From Karstenula rhodostoma CBS 690.94 (Eukaryota > Ascomycota > Dothideomycetes > Pleosporales > Didymosphaeriaceae): DNA of 64,000 bases. A model generated the notes under the pieces. That model did no database searches. It saw only the letters and a list, made by a program, of their open reading frames with translations, and was not told the DNA's origin. The stretch's first letter is position 1; every line of letters starts with the position of its first letter. A program made the position numbers and the translations under genes. Below, piece by piece: positions 20,552-31,813 of this stretch. The stretch spans positions 951,132 to 1,015,131 of the forward strand of contig MU001503.1 of the NCBI GenBank assembly GCA_010093485.1, given 5' to 3'.

Positions 20552-22437
20552 ATGCTTTTCAACATCATTTCCTCAGTTACATTCTTTTGCCTCGCCTTCT
20601 CGGCGGCGGCCTTACCGTCAGGGTCTGATGTCTCCCCTCTGGCCAAAGCGTTGGCCAAACGCAACGGAAAACTACCAGGACGCGAGCTTCGCGCATCAAA
20701 CAAGGTCGCTATGCTTGCGACACGGTCGGACGTATTTGTAACGAGGAGGTCTGTTTATTTGGATTACGCTGAGGGTACGACTGTTTTCTCCTCTGGCACA
20801 ACGTGGTAGAATAAACTGATGAGTGACAGACGAGAATGTCGAGGGTGCCCATATTGTCGCAGCCACTGTTCATGCCGAATCCAAATCACCAATTATGCTG
20901 CTCGAGGAAGTAGAGCATCTTGTAGAGTCTATTGACTGTCGCCCAGACTCAATTTCTGTTCGTCTGCTACCACACGTGGCGGAGGGTACGGGAAGCGAAG
21001 CTTGGTTGGATTTGGCCTCAGGTTTGATCATAACCTCTCATTATGGTTGCAATGCGTGGGGCGAGCGGAAGCTATTTAGGTATGTCTTGTCGGAAGCATT
21101 GATATTCTTCAACTTACCATATAGGGTGGAGAACGTTACCGTCAACGAAAACGGGTCGCTCATTGTCCTCGACACCAAGCATGCCGACTGGGCCACATCG
21201 TTCAGCAGCCTCGACGTACAGATACAGCGCACCAAAGAGCTTCACATATATCGCCGCCACCAGTTGCCCAAGGTTCGACGCCAGGAAGAAGCGGCGAGCA
21301 CGACCGTCGATCTTCCCACACCATCGATACCTGCCCCGACCGCCACGCAGACGGCGAATACTACAAGTCTGGATGTAAACTTTCCATTCATCGACGTAGA
21401 GCTTCCTTTACCAGGCAATGCGGGTGCTAATGTGCATGTCAAGTGCAAGAACTGCTCCACGTTTGGTGAACTTGATTTCTCTTTTGCCAGCTTCAGTCTT
21501 CGAGACCTTGATGAGAATAATAACGATGAAGGCTGGCAGCTGGGGGGCTTCTTCGAGGGTGGAGAGGTGAATATCGTAGCGAAGGGATTAGGTGCACGAG
21601 TCGAGCTGGAAGTCGGTCTTAGCAGCGACGGCGGTTTCGACGTCTCGCTCTTCCAAGTGCCGTTATTGTATGCCCTTAGTGTAAGTTGGCAGTCCTATCT
21701 ACGCCTGCATTGCGTTCCCGCTAATTCCACTTCAGATCAGTGGTATCGGCAGTGTTGGTCTTACGTACGCACCTGCCCTCCACTTTTCACACGCGCTTAA
21801 CGGCACCCTCAATTTCACTACCGGCTTTGAGATCGCTGTCCCTGACAACTCCAACATCTTCGTCGATCTCACAGAGCCAAACAATTCCAGCACATCTGGG
21901 TTTGATGCGACGACTGTAACGCCGGTCCCCTTCCAAGCTAGCGTGGACGTGGAAGATGTGAAGCTCTCCGTTGCGCTGCGCCACCAGATACAGATTTGGT
22001 TCAATTTCAACAACGACATTAGCGCCGAGATTGGTGTCTATCTGGATCTACCCAAGTTCGGCGCAGGCTTCAGCAAGAAGTCAGGCGTAGACGAGAACTG
22101 CGGTGCTTTGGCGACCAGTGCATCCGAAAACAAAGACGTGGCGCAGAGGGTGCTTAAGGAAGTTTTGAGCATCGAACCCAATGTCGACTGGGGTGTAGGG
22201 GTTGCAGGTGACCTAAGCTGGTTCGCGGCTTCCAATGATTTCGAGCATGAGTTCGCGAATGGGACACTCTCGGACGTGGACAGTCAGTGTTTGGTCTTCG
22301 ATGGGTCGACGGGAGCGTACGTCGATGCAAAGGAGGTAGTATCAGAGGCCAAGAAGAGCAACGCAGGACAGGTGCGGGTGTCCGATGCGGCGTATCTAAT
22401 GCTGGCCTTGGTAGTGGCGGTTTCCGCTTTGCTTTGA
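20552..22437 (+). CDS. Secreted, probably GPI-anchored cell-surface protein, 576 aa
   Basis: Four exons: 20552-20774, 20830-21079, 21125-21680 and 21736-22437; together 577 codons. The N-terminal MLFNIISSVTFFCLAFSAAA is a clear signal peptide. Residues about 75-155 (AHIVAATVHAESKSPIMLLE..LITSHYGCN) resemble an N-terminal module of fungal surface proteins known only as a domain of unknown function. Then comes a Thr/Pro linker (TTVDLPTPSIPAPTATQTAN) and a beta-rich domain (IDVELPLPGNAGANVHVKC..AKGLGARVELEVGL..FQVPLLYAL) to the end. The last 19 residues (VSDAAYLMLALVVAVSALL) are hydrophobic after SNAGQ, fitting a GPI signal. Several NxS/T sites are present. Role: wall or surface protein, function unknown. 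The second intron (45 bases) is frame-neutral and has no stop. Confidence 0.8.
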
Positions 22438-24113
22438 GACGATGGGCCGTGGACGCATCGTTCACGAGGTTCTCATGTACTTTGCACATCGGGTCAGCAC
22501 GCTCTGGTAATTGTGTTTGTGTGCAATGGGTCAATCGCCCACGAAAGCTCCCTTGAGCAAATGAAGACCAGACATGATGAACTCTTGCCAGTTGCAGTTT
22601 CGGATTTGAACGCTGAGTGACTAGAGACAAAATCAGCGCACAAAGCTCGGTGATGCACCAATGGTAATGTTCAATGTTTATAAGGGCAGCGCTGCGTCGG
22701 CGGGCGAATTCCGTGCCGGTTGCGCCGAATCTGCCAGGGGTAAATCTGGTAGGTGTAACAGCAATATCGGTCGTATGCAGCACATTATGCAGGATGTCTT
22801 GTAAACAAATATTCGCGCGGACCCTTGGCGGGCACCGTCTCTTGTGACAGGGCGTGACTGCTCAATAGCGTAGCTTGTCTGGACTCACTGTGAGGTGAGA
22901 ATCCGAAGACGCGGCAACTGCTGTCCAATTCTACAGCCTCTTGGTGCGGGTGCAACGTCCATAAAGATCCGAGTAGAGTGCAATAGAGAGCACGAGCTCC
23001 ACTCTGATCACCCTGATGCTTCGAGCAGCAGCAGATAGGGCCCAGGGTGGGTGGGTCTAAGCAGCCTCGTCTGATTGACCCTGAAGTCGTGGAACCGTTG
23101 TGCACGCCACCGTAGGGGATGAGGAACGCTACCGACAGCCGTCATGGCGAGCTCCTTTCAACGATCGATGTCGGCGAGAACTCGAGTCTGCGCCACTGGT
23201 CTGTTGCTACGCACGGTACTGTTGGCCATCTCCCGTCTCAACCACGCTCGCCGGACCCTGTCTCATGGGCGTACAGGCGGGTGTGGCGCACGTACGACGG
23301 GCGAGAAGATGGAGGATGCCGAAATGGGCGACAATGCAACGGTACCATGCTCCAGCAGCCAGCTCGGCAGCGACAAGGTGAGGCGTGATGGCTCATGCTC
23401 TCGTCGAGGAGCTGGCCAAGAGGCGGCGACGGAGGTGCAGACGCGGCGCGACGGGCAGCTGCACTGACAGGTGTGGGTAGACGGCCACGGGTCTCAGGTC
23501 GAGGTGAAGTCGGGTTGAGAGGATATGTGGGGGCTGCGGGGGGGGTGTGCAAGTGTGCAATGGTGGCCGCGACAGGCGAGGCGATTAGGAGAAACACACG
23601 CCAGGGCCAACGCCCCGCCTGCATCTGCCCATTGTGCTCCAGCCGACGCCTGCTTGTCTGCCTTTTGTCGCACTGCAGTTACCCGCTCCGCTGTGTGTGG
23701 AAGTCCTGGATCCAGGGCCCGCCGTACCCCTCGCCTGCAACTAAGCCGCGCCCGCGCGTCATTCTCAAGCAAACTTCTTGCGGCACACCACACGCGAAAA
23801 AATAACCCACTGCTCGCTGTAGGACAATCAGACATGGACGACTTGTAGGACGCACCGACAACGCCATCTGGTACGTAGCCTCGCCCATTCCCGCTTCACC
23901 GATGGCTTTGCTGCCCTGCGCGCTCAAGCTAACAATGCCCTGCACCAGCAGATCCAGCGCGACCGCCTTGTGCCTCCTCGCCCCAGCTTCCGGCCCTCTT
24001 AACCCCCCTCGGCCGCTTGTCTCGAGGCCAAATTCCACCAGCGACCCTCTCCGTCTCCGTCTCCGCCTCCGCCTCCGCCTCCCCCGCACCGCGACTCCGC
24101 GACACACCCTGCC
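22438..24113. promoter_or_regulatory. Long promoter/leader of the transportin gene
   Basis: About 1.7 kb without a supported gene. The left part is the 3' end of the GPI-protein gene. The right part is GC-rich with a C/T-rich repeat immediately before the transportin start, typical of a long 5' leader. Confidence 0.4.
24047..24085 (+). repeat. Hexanucleotide (CTCCGN) repeat in a 5' leader
   Basis: About six copies of a CTCCGT/CTCCGC unit end 28 bases before the transportin start codon. Pyrimidine-rich leaders are common before highly expressed fungal genes. Confidence 0.8.
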
Positions 24114-27062
24114 ATGGCCTGGCAGCCCGAGGAGGGGCCTCTGCGCCAGCTCGCAGAGTGCCTGCGAGACTCCCTCAGCGGTCAAGACCCGACTCTCCAG
24201 AAGAATGCCGAGAACGTGAGCTTTGCACCATCCAGTTGCCTCGCTGCGCTAACGTCTGGTGTTTGTACAGCTGCTCGAGCAGGCCAAGGCCTCACCTGAT
24301 ATCGACAAATACCTAGCCTATGTCTTCTCCAACGCCCAGCCACCGCCCGTGGTCAATATCGATGCCCCAGGCTACTTCAAGGCCCGCGCGGCCGCCGCCG
24401 TCATGCTCAAAAACGACATCAAAACCGGTTACAAGAGCATGCCCGACGATTCCAAGTCGTACATAAAGTCTATAATATTGATGGGCCTGCAAGACCCGAA
24501 CTCGCAGATGCGCAGCTATGCAGGAAACGTCATCACGGAGATTGTACGCTCGGGCGGCCTCCTAGGATGGTCGCAGGTCTTGTCCGATCTTATTGACATG
24601 ATCGCCAATGCCAATGGCAACGTCCCATCGCAAGCGCAGGAGGGTGGCATGGGTGCCCTGCTGAAGATTTGCGAGGACAACAAGAAGGCCCTGAACCACG
24701 AACATGCTGGGGGACAGCGCGCCTTGACATTCGTCTTTCCAAAACTGCTGGAATTCACCACCAGTCCGCTGCCCAAAGTGCGAGCCGATGCGCTTTCCGC
24801 TGCCAACGTTTTCATACCCGACAAACCCCCCGCTGTCCAGGACAACATCGACACATTGCTACAGCAGCTCTTCAGCTTGTCGTCGGATCCCAGCAATGAA
24901 GTGCGAAAACACGTCTGCCGCTCGTTCGTGCACATCGCCGACGTCGCGCCCCAGAAAATCACACCTTACATGCAGGGACTTGTCGAATACATGGTGACGC
25001 AACAACGCAACTCGGACGATGCGGACCTAGCTTTGGATGCCGCGGAATTCTGGCTGTGCGCGGCTGAGGATGAAAAGATGCGCGAGCACCTTGGTCCGTA
25101 CCTCGCCAAGATCGTGCCTGTGTTGCTGGAGAGCATGGTGTATGGCGAGGACGACATCTTGAGGCTAGAGGGAGAAAAAGAAGACGCGGAACTCGACGAT
25201 CGCGACGAGGACATCAAGCCTGCCTTTGCTACAAGCAAGTCGGCTCGCCTGACGACAGGCGCCAATGGCAGCGATACCCCCAACGGCAACGGCACGGCGA
25301 ACCAATCTCTACCAGGCATGGACAACGACGATTTGAGCGACGGGGAGATTGATGATTTCGACGATGATGATTCAGTTGGTGACCCGGAGGAGCAGTGGAA
25401 TCTGAGAAAGTGCTCCGCTGCTGCCCTGGATGTACTGGCATCGGTCTTCCACGAGCCCGTGTTCCAGGCCACTCTTCCGTACCTCACAACCAACCTCAGC
25501 CACGCAGAATGGCCACAGCGAGAGGCTGCTGTTCTAGCGCTTGGTGCCATCGCAGACGGCTGCATGTCGGACGTCGAGCCTCATCTACCCATGCTAACCC
25601 CATACATGATCACGCTCCTGTCGGACCCTGAGCCTGTTGTTCGTCAGATCACTTGCTGGTCGCTCGGCCGGTACTCAGGCTGGGCCTCGCATCTGGACGA
25701 CAACGGCAAGCAGCAGTTCTTTGTCCCCATGATGGACGGTATATTACAGAGGATGTTGGATGGCAACAAGCGAGTCCAGGAAGCCGCTGCCTCCGCGTTT
25801 GCCAACCTCGAGGAGAAGGCCAACAGCGAATTGGCGCCCTACTGCTCCATTATTGTACGGCAATTCGTCCAGTGTTTTGCTCAGTACAAGTACCGGAACA
25901 TGTTCATCTTGTACGACTGCGTGCAGACTCTTGCTGAACATGTTGGTCCGGCCCTTGCACAAGACGACCTTGTCAGCATTCTCATGCCTGCGCTCATCCA
26001 GCGATGGAATAAGGTCTCCGATCAGTCAAGGGAGATGTTCCCACTGCTTGAGTGTCTCTCGTATGTTGCTACCGCTCTCGGAGGAGCATTCCAACGATAT
26101 GCCGCTGGTATCTTCTCCCGATGTGTCAACATCATCCAGCGCAACCTCCAGGAGGCTCTACTGGCCGCTACCAACCCCACCTTGGAGGTCCCTGATAAGG
26201 ATTTCCTGGTGACGAGCTTGGATGTGGTCAGCGCAATCATTCAGGCACTCGATCCGTCTGCGAGCTCGGAGCTGGTCGCCCACTCCGAGAACTTTTTCTA
26301 TCTCCTCGGTCTGTGCATGAAAGACGACAACAACGATGTACGACAATCCGCATATGCACTTCTCGGAGACTGTGCAATCTACGTCTTCGACCAGTTGCGC
26401 CCGCAGCTGCCGGAACTTCTCGAGGTCTTGATCGGGCAGCTCGAGCTTTCGCAGGTCATGATTGATGGTAAGGAGACTGGGTTTTCCGTCATCAACAACG
26501 CCTGCTGGTCGGTCGGAGAGATCGCAATGCGGGACAAGGAAGGCATGCAACGATACATTGACCGACTGCTTCAAAAGATCGCGACCATCCTCTTCACGCC
26601 CAACGTTCCGGACTCACTGAACGAAAACGCAGCCATTGCCCTAGGGCGCCTGGGGCTGGGCTGCTCTCAGTTCCTCGCACCGCACCTCGCCCAGATCGCT
26701 CCCCCCTTCATCCGCGCCATCGAAAACGTAATGTGGACCGACGAGAAGGGCCACGCCCTGACGGGCTTCATGCAGATCGTGCTCGCAAACCCCAACGCCA
26801 TGGAGCAATCGCTCCTCCAGTTCTTCAACGAAATGTCCAATGCTGAGCGGAGCCTGTTCAATGGCCCGACACCCGGCCACACGGCGCTCTGGGACACGTT
26901 TCAGAAGGCGAGTCACTCTTGTTTGCATGCACAGTGGGCTGTTTGGCTGATATTAGACAGGTCATCGAGACGTACAAGGCCATGATCCCCGACTTTGACG
27001 CCTTCTTGGCGGGGCTGCCGGGCCAGCATCGCCAGAAGTTCAGGGACCTGTACGGCATCTGA
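24114..27062 (+). CDS. KAP104: Transportin / karyopherin beta-2 (Kap104-like nuclear import receptor)
   Basis: Exons 24114-24215, 24271-26907 and 26961-27062; 946 aa. The start MAWQPEEGPLRQLAECLRDSL and the next part (KNAENLLEQAKASPD) are the importin-beta N-terminal helix pair. The rest is a HEAT-repeat solenoid with the family's acidic H8 loop at about 340-365 (DDLSDGEIDDFDDDDS, then EEQWNLRKCSAAALD). The C-terminus GQHRQKFRDLYGI is the usual transportin end. The receptor carries PY-NLS cargoes such as hnRNP-type proteins into the nucleus, releasing them with RanGTP; this is family knowledge. The second intron uses a GC donor (AAG/GCGAGT..GACAG). Only this junction keeps FQK-VIETYKAMIPDF in frame, so it appears to be a true GC-AG intron. 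Confidence 0.95.
26908..26960 (+). other. GC-AG intron in the transportin gene
   Basis: Donor GCGAGTCA after AAG, acceptor TTAGACAG before GTC. The only nearby GT donor (in GCGAGT) gives the wrong phase and loses the conserved C-terminal end. GC-AG introns are a small minority in fungi and use the normal spliceosome. Confidence 0.75.
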
Positions 27063-27596
27063 ATGCGGGTTATTTTTAATTAGACGGCCTGCAGTCGGTC
27101 GGGGGCTCGACCTAAGCAAGGTGGATCCCCCGGCATGCGAAGACGAGATATGAGATACGTTTTCGACGATGATGAGCGGGAGATGGGGCCCGGGATCAGG
27201 GCACAAGATAAGAGACGGAATTGTATGGGACAAAAGAGAAGGGGAGGTACTTGCATGGGCAAAAGGGATGTGCATGACGATCTACGAGGATGGGACACGG
27301 GCTGCGGTGTGGGGTCCTCGGCATCTATAGACATTTCAGTTTCAGCGATTGCTTGCGTGCGTTCGACTCTACATACGGCGATGATCACCCAGGGGCACGG
27401 CATGCACATGCACATCCACATGCACGCCTCACCTCTTTTTTTTTTGCTCCTGGGAGGTCCGTTCGTTGATGCTTTTTTGGATTCCTGGACTCGATGCAAG
27501 CGAAGGGGTGGTCCGGCTTTGGGACCACTCACGAAATTCTCGACATTTCCCGGCGTTTATTCTTTCTTCGAGTGCGAGTGATGTTGGGCCGGGGAT

Positions 27597-27618
27597 AGCG
27601 AGCGAGCGAGCGAGCGAG
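27597..27618. repeat. (GAGC)n microsatellite
   Basis: About five GCGA/GAGC units in a row. Confidence 0.8.
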
Positions 27619-28350
27619 GCCGGCAGGCACACATTTTACATAGCAGTAGATAGAGATAGCGTCTTCGTACTTTTCCACAGAGCGATATCAAAGATACAGT
27701 ACTATCTGACGAGGTTCCTACCTTTGATGGGGTGAAGACGTTCCCGCTCCTTTTTCTACAACACACTCAAAGGCATGGGTTGGTTCTTCTGCGAGCCAGC
27801 GCGGGTGGTGATGCTCGCGGGGCTATCTTGACCGAAGGGCGAGACAGCGGTCCATCCATCCGTGGTCGTGTCGTCGAGACCACATCCGGGGCGATCATCG
27901 ACACACACCCATAGCTTTTCTATTTCCGAGGAGCCGCAGAGCGTAACGCGGACTGGAAGCCTCTGGCCGATTCGATTGGAGGTACGCGGAGGCGTGGTCG
28001 GCGACCGTTCGTACGGCTGGAGATGCACGTTGTGGGTCACTTACTGCCGTTGCTGGCTATACGATCCGTACCGCTTGCACCGCCGGGCGTCGATTGCGGT
28101 TGGGCGTGCGGTTGAGGCGGCGTGCTGTGCTGGAGGCTTGGCCGTATCGTGATGGTAATGTGATGTCAGAGCAGGGGTGGGTGAAAAAAACCCCCGTGGC
28201 CGTGGGCAACCTTACACCGTCTTCCCTCCACCCATGCTGGGTCTCGCATGGAGTCCGCTTTCGGCGGTAGCCAAGAGACGCAACGATAGAGCCACACTTG
28301 GGTGGCGTGTGGAGTGTGAGTCCGTGACGGGGCTTGCTGTCCATGGGTGC

Positions 28351-28370
28351 GTCCGTCCGTCCGTCCGTCG
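28351..28370. repeat. (GTCC)n microsatellite
   Basis: Five GTCC/GTCG units, followed 13 bases later by a short (ATCC)n run at about 28385-28397. Confidence 0.8.
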
Positions 28371-28448
28371 TGGTGAGGCTGGCTATCCATCCATCCATGG
28401 GTCCGGCATGGCATGGTTCAAGCACCGTGCAAAGCATCTCATCCATTT

Positions 28449-28479
28449 GCCTGCCTGCCTGCCCGCCTGCCTGCCCGCC
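28449..28479. repeat. (GCCT/GCCC)n imperfect microsatellite
   Basis: About seven four-base units of GCCT and GCCC. Confidence 0.75.
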
Positions 28480-30490
28480 ACACTGCATCTGCATGCTTGA
28501 GTTCGGACGCCAGGGCCAGGCGTCCAGCCCACGCGACGGCGGCTGGGGTCGGGGGTTGGAGACGGGTCGAGAGATAGGTAGGTAGGTCTCAGATGCTATA
28601 TCTAAATATAGCGGGTAGGGTAGGGGGTTCCCAGGCAGTTGGGACGAGGAAGGATGCTATATCGAGGAACAGACAGTGCGAGGACGCGGAGTTGAGTTGT
28701 GTGGGGTGGATCTATGGAGTTGGACGTGTGGCGGGCGGGCGGGTCTGTGCAGCGGGCGGCGACGGACGGGGAAGAGGGGGCATGGGTGGTGAGTTGAGGA
28801 CTCGGAATTGGAATCGGTGACACGGGTGAGGTGAAGGGGTTGGCATTGGCATGGGCAATCTGATCTGGAAGAAGGGCGGAGGTGGACGAAATGGGGATGG
28901 TAATGCGAGACGTAAGTATAGTGAGGCAGGACGAGGCGAAGATGTTTGGTAGTGTAGCGTTGGTGGAGAGTGCATTCACAGCGGCAGTGGTGGGTGGCTT
29001 TGAGACCAGACGTGCTGCATACACATGTACATGCGTGCTCTCCCAGATTCCCCTTTGCGTCGATTCCGAGTTGCTCGATGTTGGTGCTTGGGCTGTATAC
29101 ATACATACAGCTCGTCGAAGCACTTGGCCTAACGAGGTCGACGGCGCCCCCGGCGTCGCGTAGCCGGGTATGTATGCATCGTCTCACGGGAAGGTGAACA
29201 CGGGCGATGCGGTATTAGGTTAAGATTATACACTTATATAGTAGCCTGAGTTACAGTGCTCTAGGATCAGCTATTCTACATCTGACTGGCAAAGGCTTTG
29301 GCTTCCATCCGGTCTTTGTGTTCCTATGAGTGCATCGCAGCCAGCCAAGCCTGGACATGCAACGTGCCGGAAAAGGTATCCTGTTGCATTCGCATTCGGG
29401 TTCTGGGCGGCAGACGTGTGGCCAGAAAGAAAGATGGCATTGACAGTTCCTGATCCTGCCAGGACTTCCAGCACGGTTGGCAGGAGGTTAGACGTGTTCG
29501 TCGAACGGGAGCCTCTGTGTCAGGGTGGGGCACTTATTTTAAGGTGGTCGGCGACCTGGAGGCGACGGATGTGCACATGGTCCAAGGCTGCCGCGCGGGC
29601 CCCATGTGGCGTGTATGGGGGTCGCCATGTACACACAGCAGCAGCGTGTCAAGTGTGAAGTGAAGGTCGACGTCGTGCCGGCCTGGCTCCAATGTCCATT
29701 GCGCGGTGGCCTCGCAGCAGATGCAAGATGGCCGGGGCGACTGGACGAGGTTTCTCATCGACCCTGGGCCGTCTCCACAGCCCAAGGGGAACCCGGCGTC
29801 TCGCGCAGTAGTCAGTACATAAATACATGACTCTATTTCTATTTTTGGGGGCGCGAGGCCAACCTCACCTATCCTATCCGCTTGTCCCTGTGGCGCCCAT
29901 ATCTAGCCGTCCGCCACCTGCTACGAGTGGTTTTCTTCGCTTGGTCTTGTCCTCGTACCTCGTGTCGTCTGCTTCTTTCTTCGGCGTCGATGCGAGGATG
30001 GATTCCGACACGCTCCCGGCGGCCTCAGCAGCAGCCCTACGGCCCACGCAGCGGAATCCGGGCCAGAGCGTGCGCACCGTCGACACGCCCAAACGGGGCA
30101 CGCCACTCGCGTAGACGATGGTGCTTTTTCATCTGCAGCCTGCAGCAATCAACTTTCTGCAGCGCGATGCGGGCCGTCTGTGGCCATCGCTGGTCGCCAT
30201 TTAGCCACGGCACCGGCGGCCGTCGTGCGGGCCTGCGTGCACCAACAGCAGCAGTCGGGCGAGGTGAGTTACCGCTAGCTGCTCAGCCGTGAAGCTCCAA
30301 ACGGCCTCTGCGCCGTCCCGCGCCCTCAGTCAGTGTCGCCCGATCAGTGCAATGGCAGAGGCAGCCAGCATCTTGCCCGTCCCTGTGCTCACTCTCACTG
30401 CTCACATTCTCTGCGTGCTGCGCCAAGACATGTCAACGCGCTATTTTAGGGGCCGTCCTCATTGGACCCCGTCTCCTCAGGCCTAAGCGA

Positions 30491-30530
30491 CTGCTACCAT
30501 CGCTGCCATCGCTGCCATCGCTGCCATCGC
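30491..30530. repeat. Nine-base tandem repeat CTGCCATCG, four units
   Basis: Four direct copies (the first with one change) in non-coding DNA upstream of the regulator gene. Confidence 0.85.
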
Positions 30531-31813
30531 ATCACCAACCCTCTCCTTCACGCACCGCTAGTGGCCCGCTCCAGACGCGCCTCCAGCAACCAAAGTGCCG
30601 CCTGCTACTCTTCTCCGTGTGAATGCGATGGACCGTCTCAGTAATGGACCCCCGTCTCCACCGCACGGCCCGTCAAGGGCGCGTTCGCCGGCCATCGCGT
30701 CACCAAGGGCCAACCACCCGTTTTGCGCCGCCAGCGTCAAGCTGTTGGCTGCGAGCTGGCCGACGCCCAAACGTCGCTGCACATCTCCAGCAGTGGCGTC
30801 GCCGCGAGAGACCCGCCCAAAGACGGCTCGTGGCTTGTGGCTCGTCCATCAAAGAACAGGCCGACGGCCACTGGCCTGGTCGTTCGCACAGAACCCCAGG
30901 CCTGGGGCAACCAGATTGCGGTAGTGCCAGGGTGGCTCAGGCCATGATGTTTCTGTGCGCCGAGCGTGCTAACTGCAATCCGATGAGACACCTTACCGCC
31001 AGGGGACTGGCGGGGGACGCTCTGCTGGAGCCAGGCAGCCGTCCTCGACACGGACGCTCCACGGCCCTGGATGGAGCTTGATCCCCACGGGAATCACACC
31101 GGGGGCTATGTCATACGAGCACGAGCAAAGGCACCGTCTGTGAGCCACTCTGTCGCCTGCTTGTATAGCTCCCGCTACACATTCACCCCGCCCCCTGCTA
31201 GCCTGGTCCCGTCTCGCCGTCTACCGGCTGCCAACCCCTTCTCGAGGCCACTGCTATTTGTGGGCGTCGACCCTCCTCCCGCATCAACGACAGGGCCCTC
31301 CCTGACCTGGGTTGGAATGCACAGAGGCACAAGTCACTGTGCGAGTCCGCTCCCATGCTGGGCTGGCCGTGTGTCTCTAGCCTCCACTTCTAGACGAAGC
31401 CTTGTCCGGCACCCGCTTAGACCATGTACAGGGGCTGTTTCCCACCCATACACTTTGCCCACATCCGCACTCATTGTCGCCCATGCCCTCGGCACCCCTC
31501 CGCATCCATATCACTCTTCAGCCCTAACGTTCAATCTCCCAGCCGCCCCCGGCCTATATACATAACCTCCAACATCCAGCTTCAGCCTCCACAATCCGTC
31601 TCACTCCGGTCATCGGCTTCCGCGCCCACGGTCCTGTTATCAACACCCGTCGAGATCTGCAGCCCGCATTGACTCCGCCCCCGCCAGCCTTTCCTGCCTT
31701 GTTCAACCGGTCCATTACCAGTCGGCCGCATACTTGAACACTTCTTGTTCAACAAGCAATCCCTCGGTGGCCTAGCTTCCTTCCTACCTTTAGGTTGACT
31801 GTCTTCGGCTTCA

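Larger units (their letters stand above)
27063..31813. other. 4.75 kb without a recognised gene, upstream of a Zn2Cys6 regulator
   Basis: Frames on both strands are short, mostly low-complexity (Pro/Arg/Ser/His) and do not join through splice signals. Several simple repeats are scattered here (listed separately). The composition is similar to that of the genes, so it does not look like a RIP-degraded transposon. Likely contents are the transportin 3' end, a long regulatory region or leader of the regulator gene, and possibly a non-coding RNA. I can show none of these directly. Confidence 0.4.

Noticed and set aside
22154..22783. 209-codon minus-strand frame
   Set aside because: Overlaps the well-supported last exon of the GPI-protein gene and has Arg/Pro/His-rich shadow composition.
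28351..28479. Regular short repeats that might suggest a CRISPR-like array
   Set aside because: These are 4-base microsatellites with no spacers, in a eukaryotic genome.
28602..29187. Minus-strand frames of 170-odd codons
   Set aside because: Low-complexity Pro/Thr/His composition, two overlapping frames of equal quality, no splice partners and no domain; typical of C/T-rich non-coding DNA.
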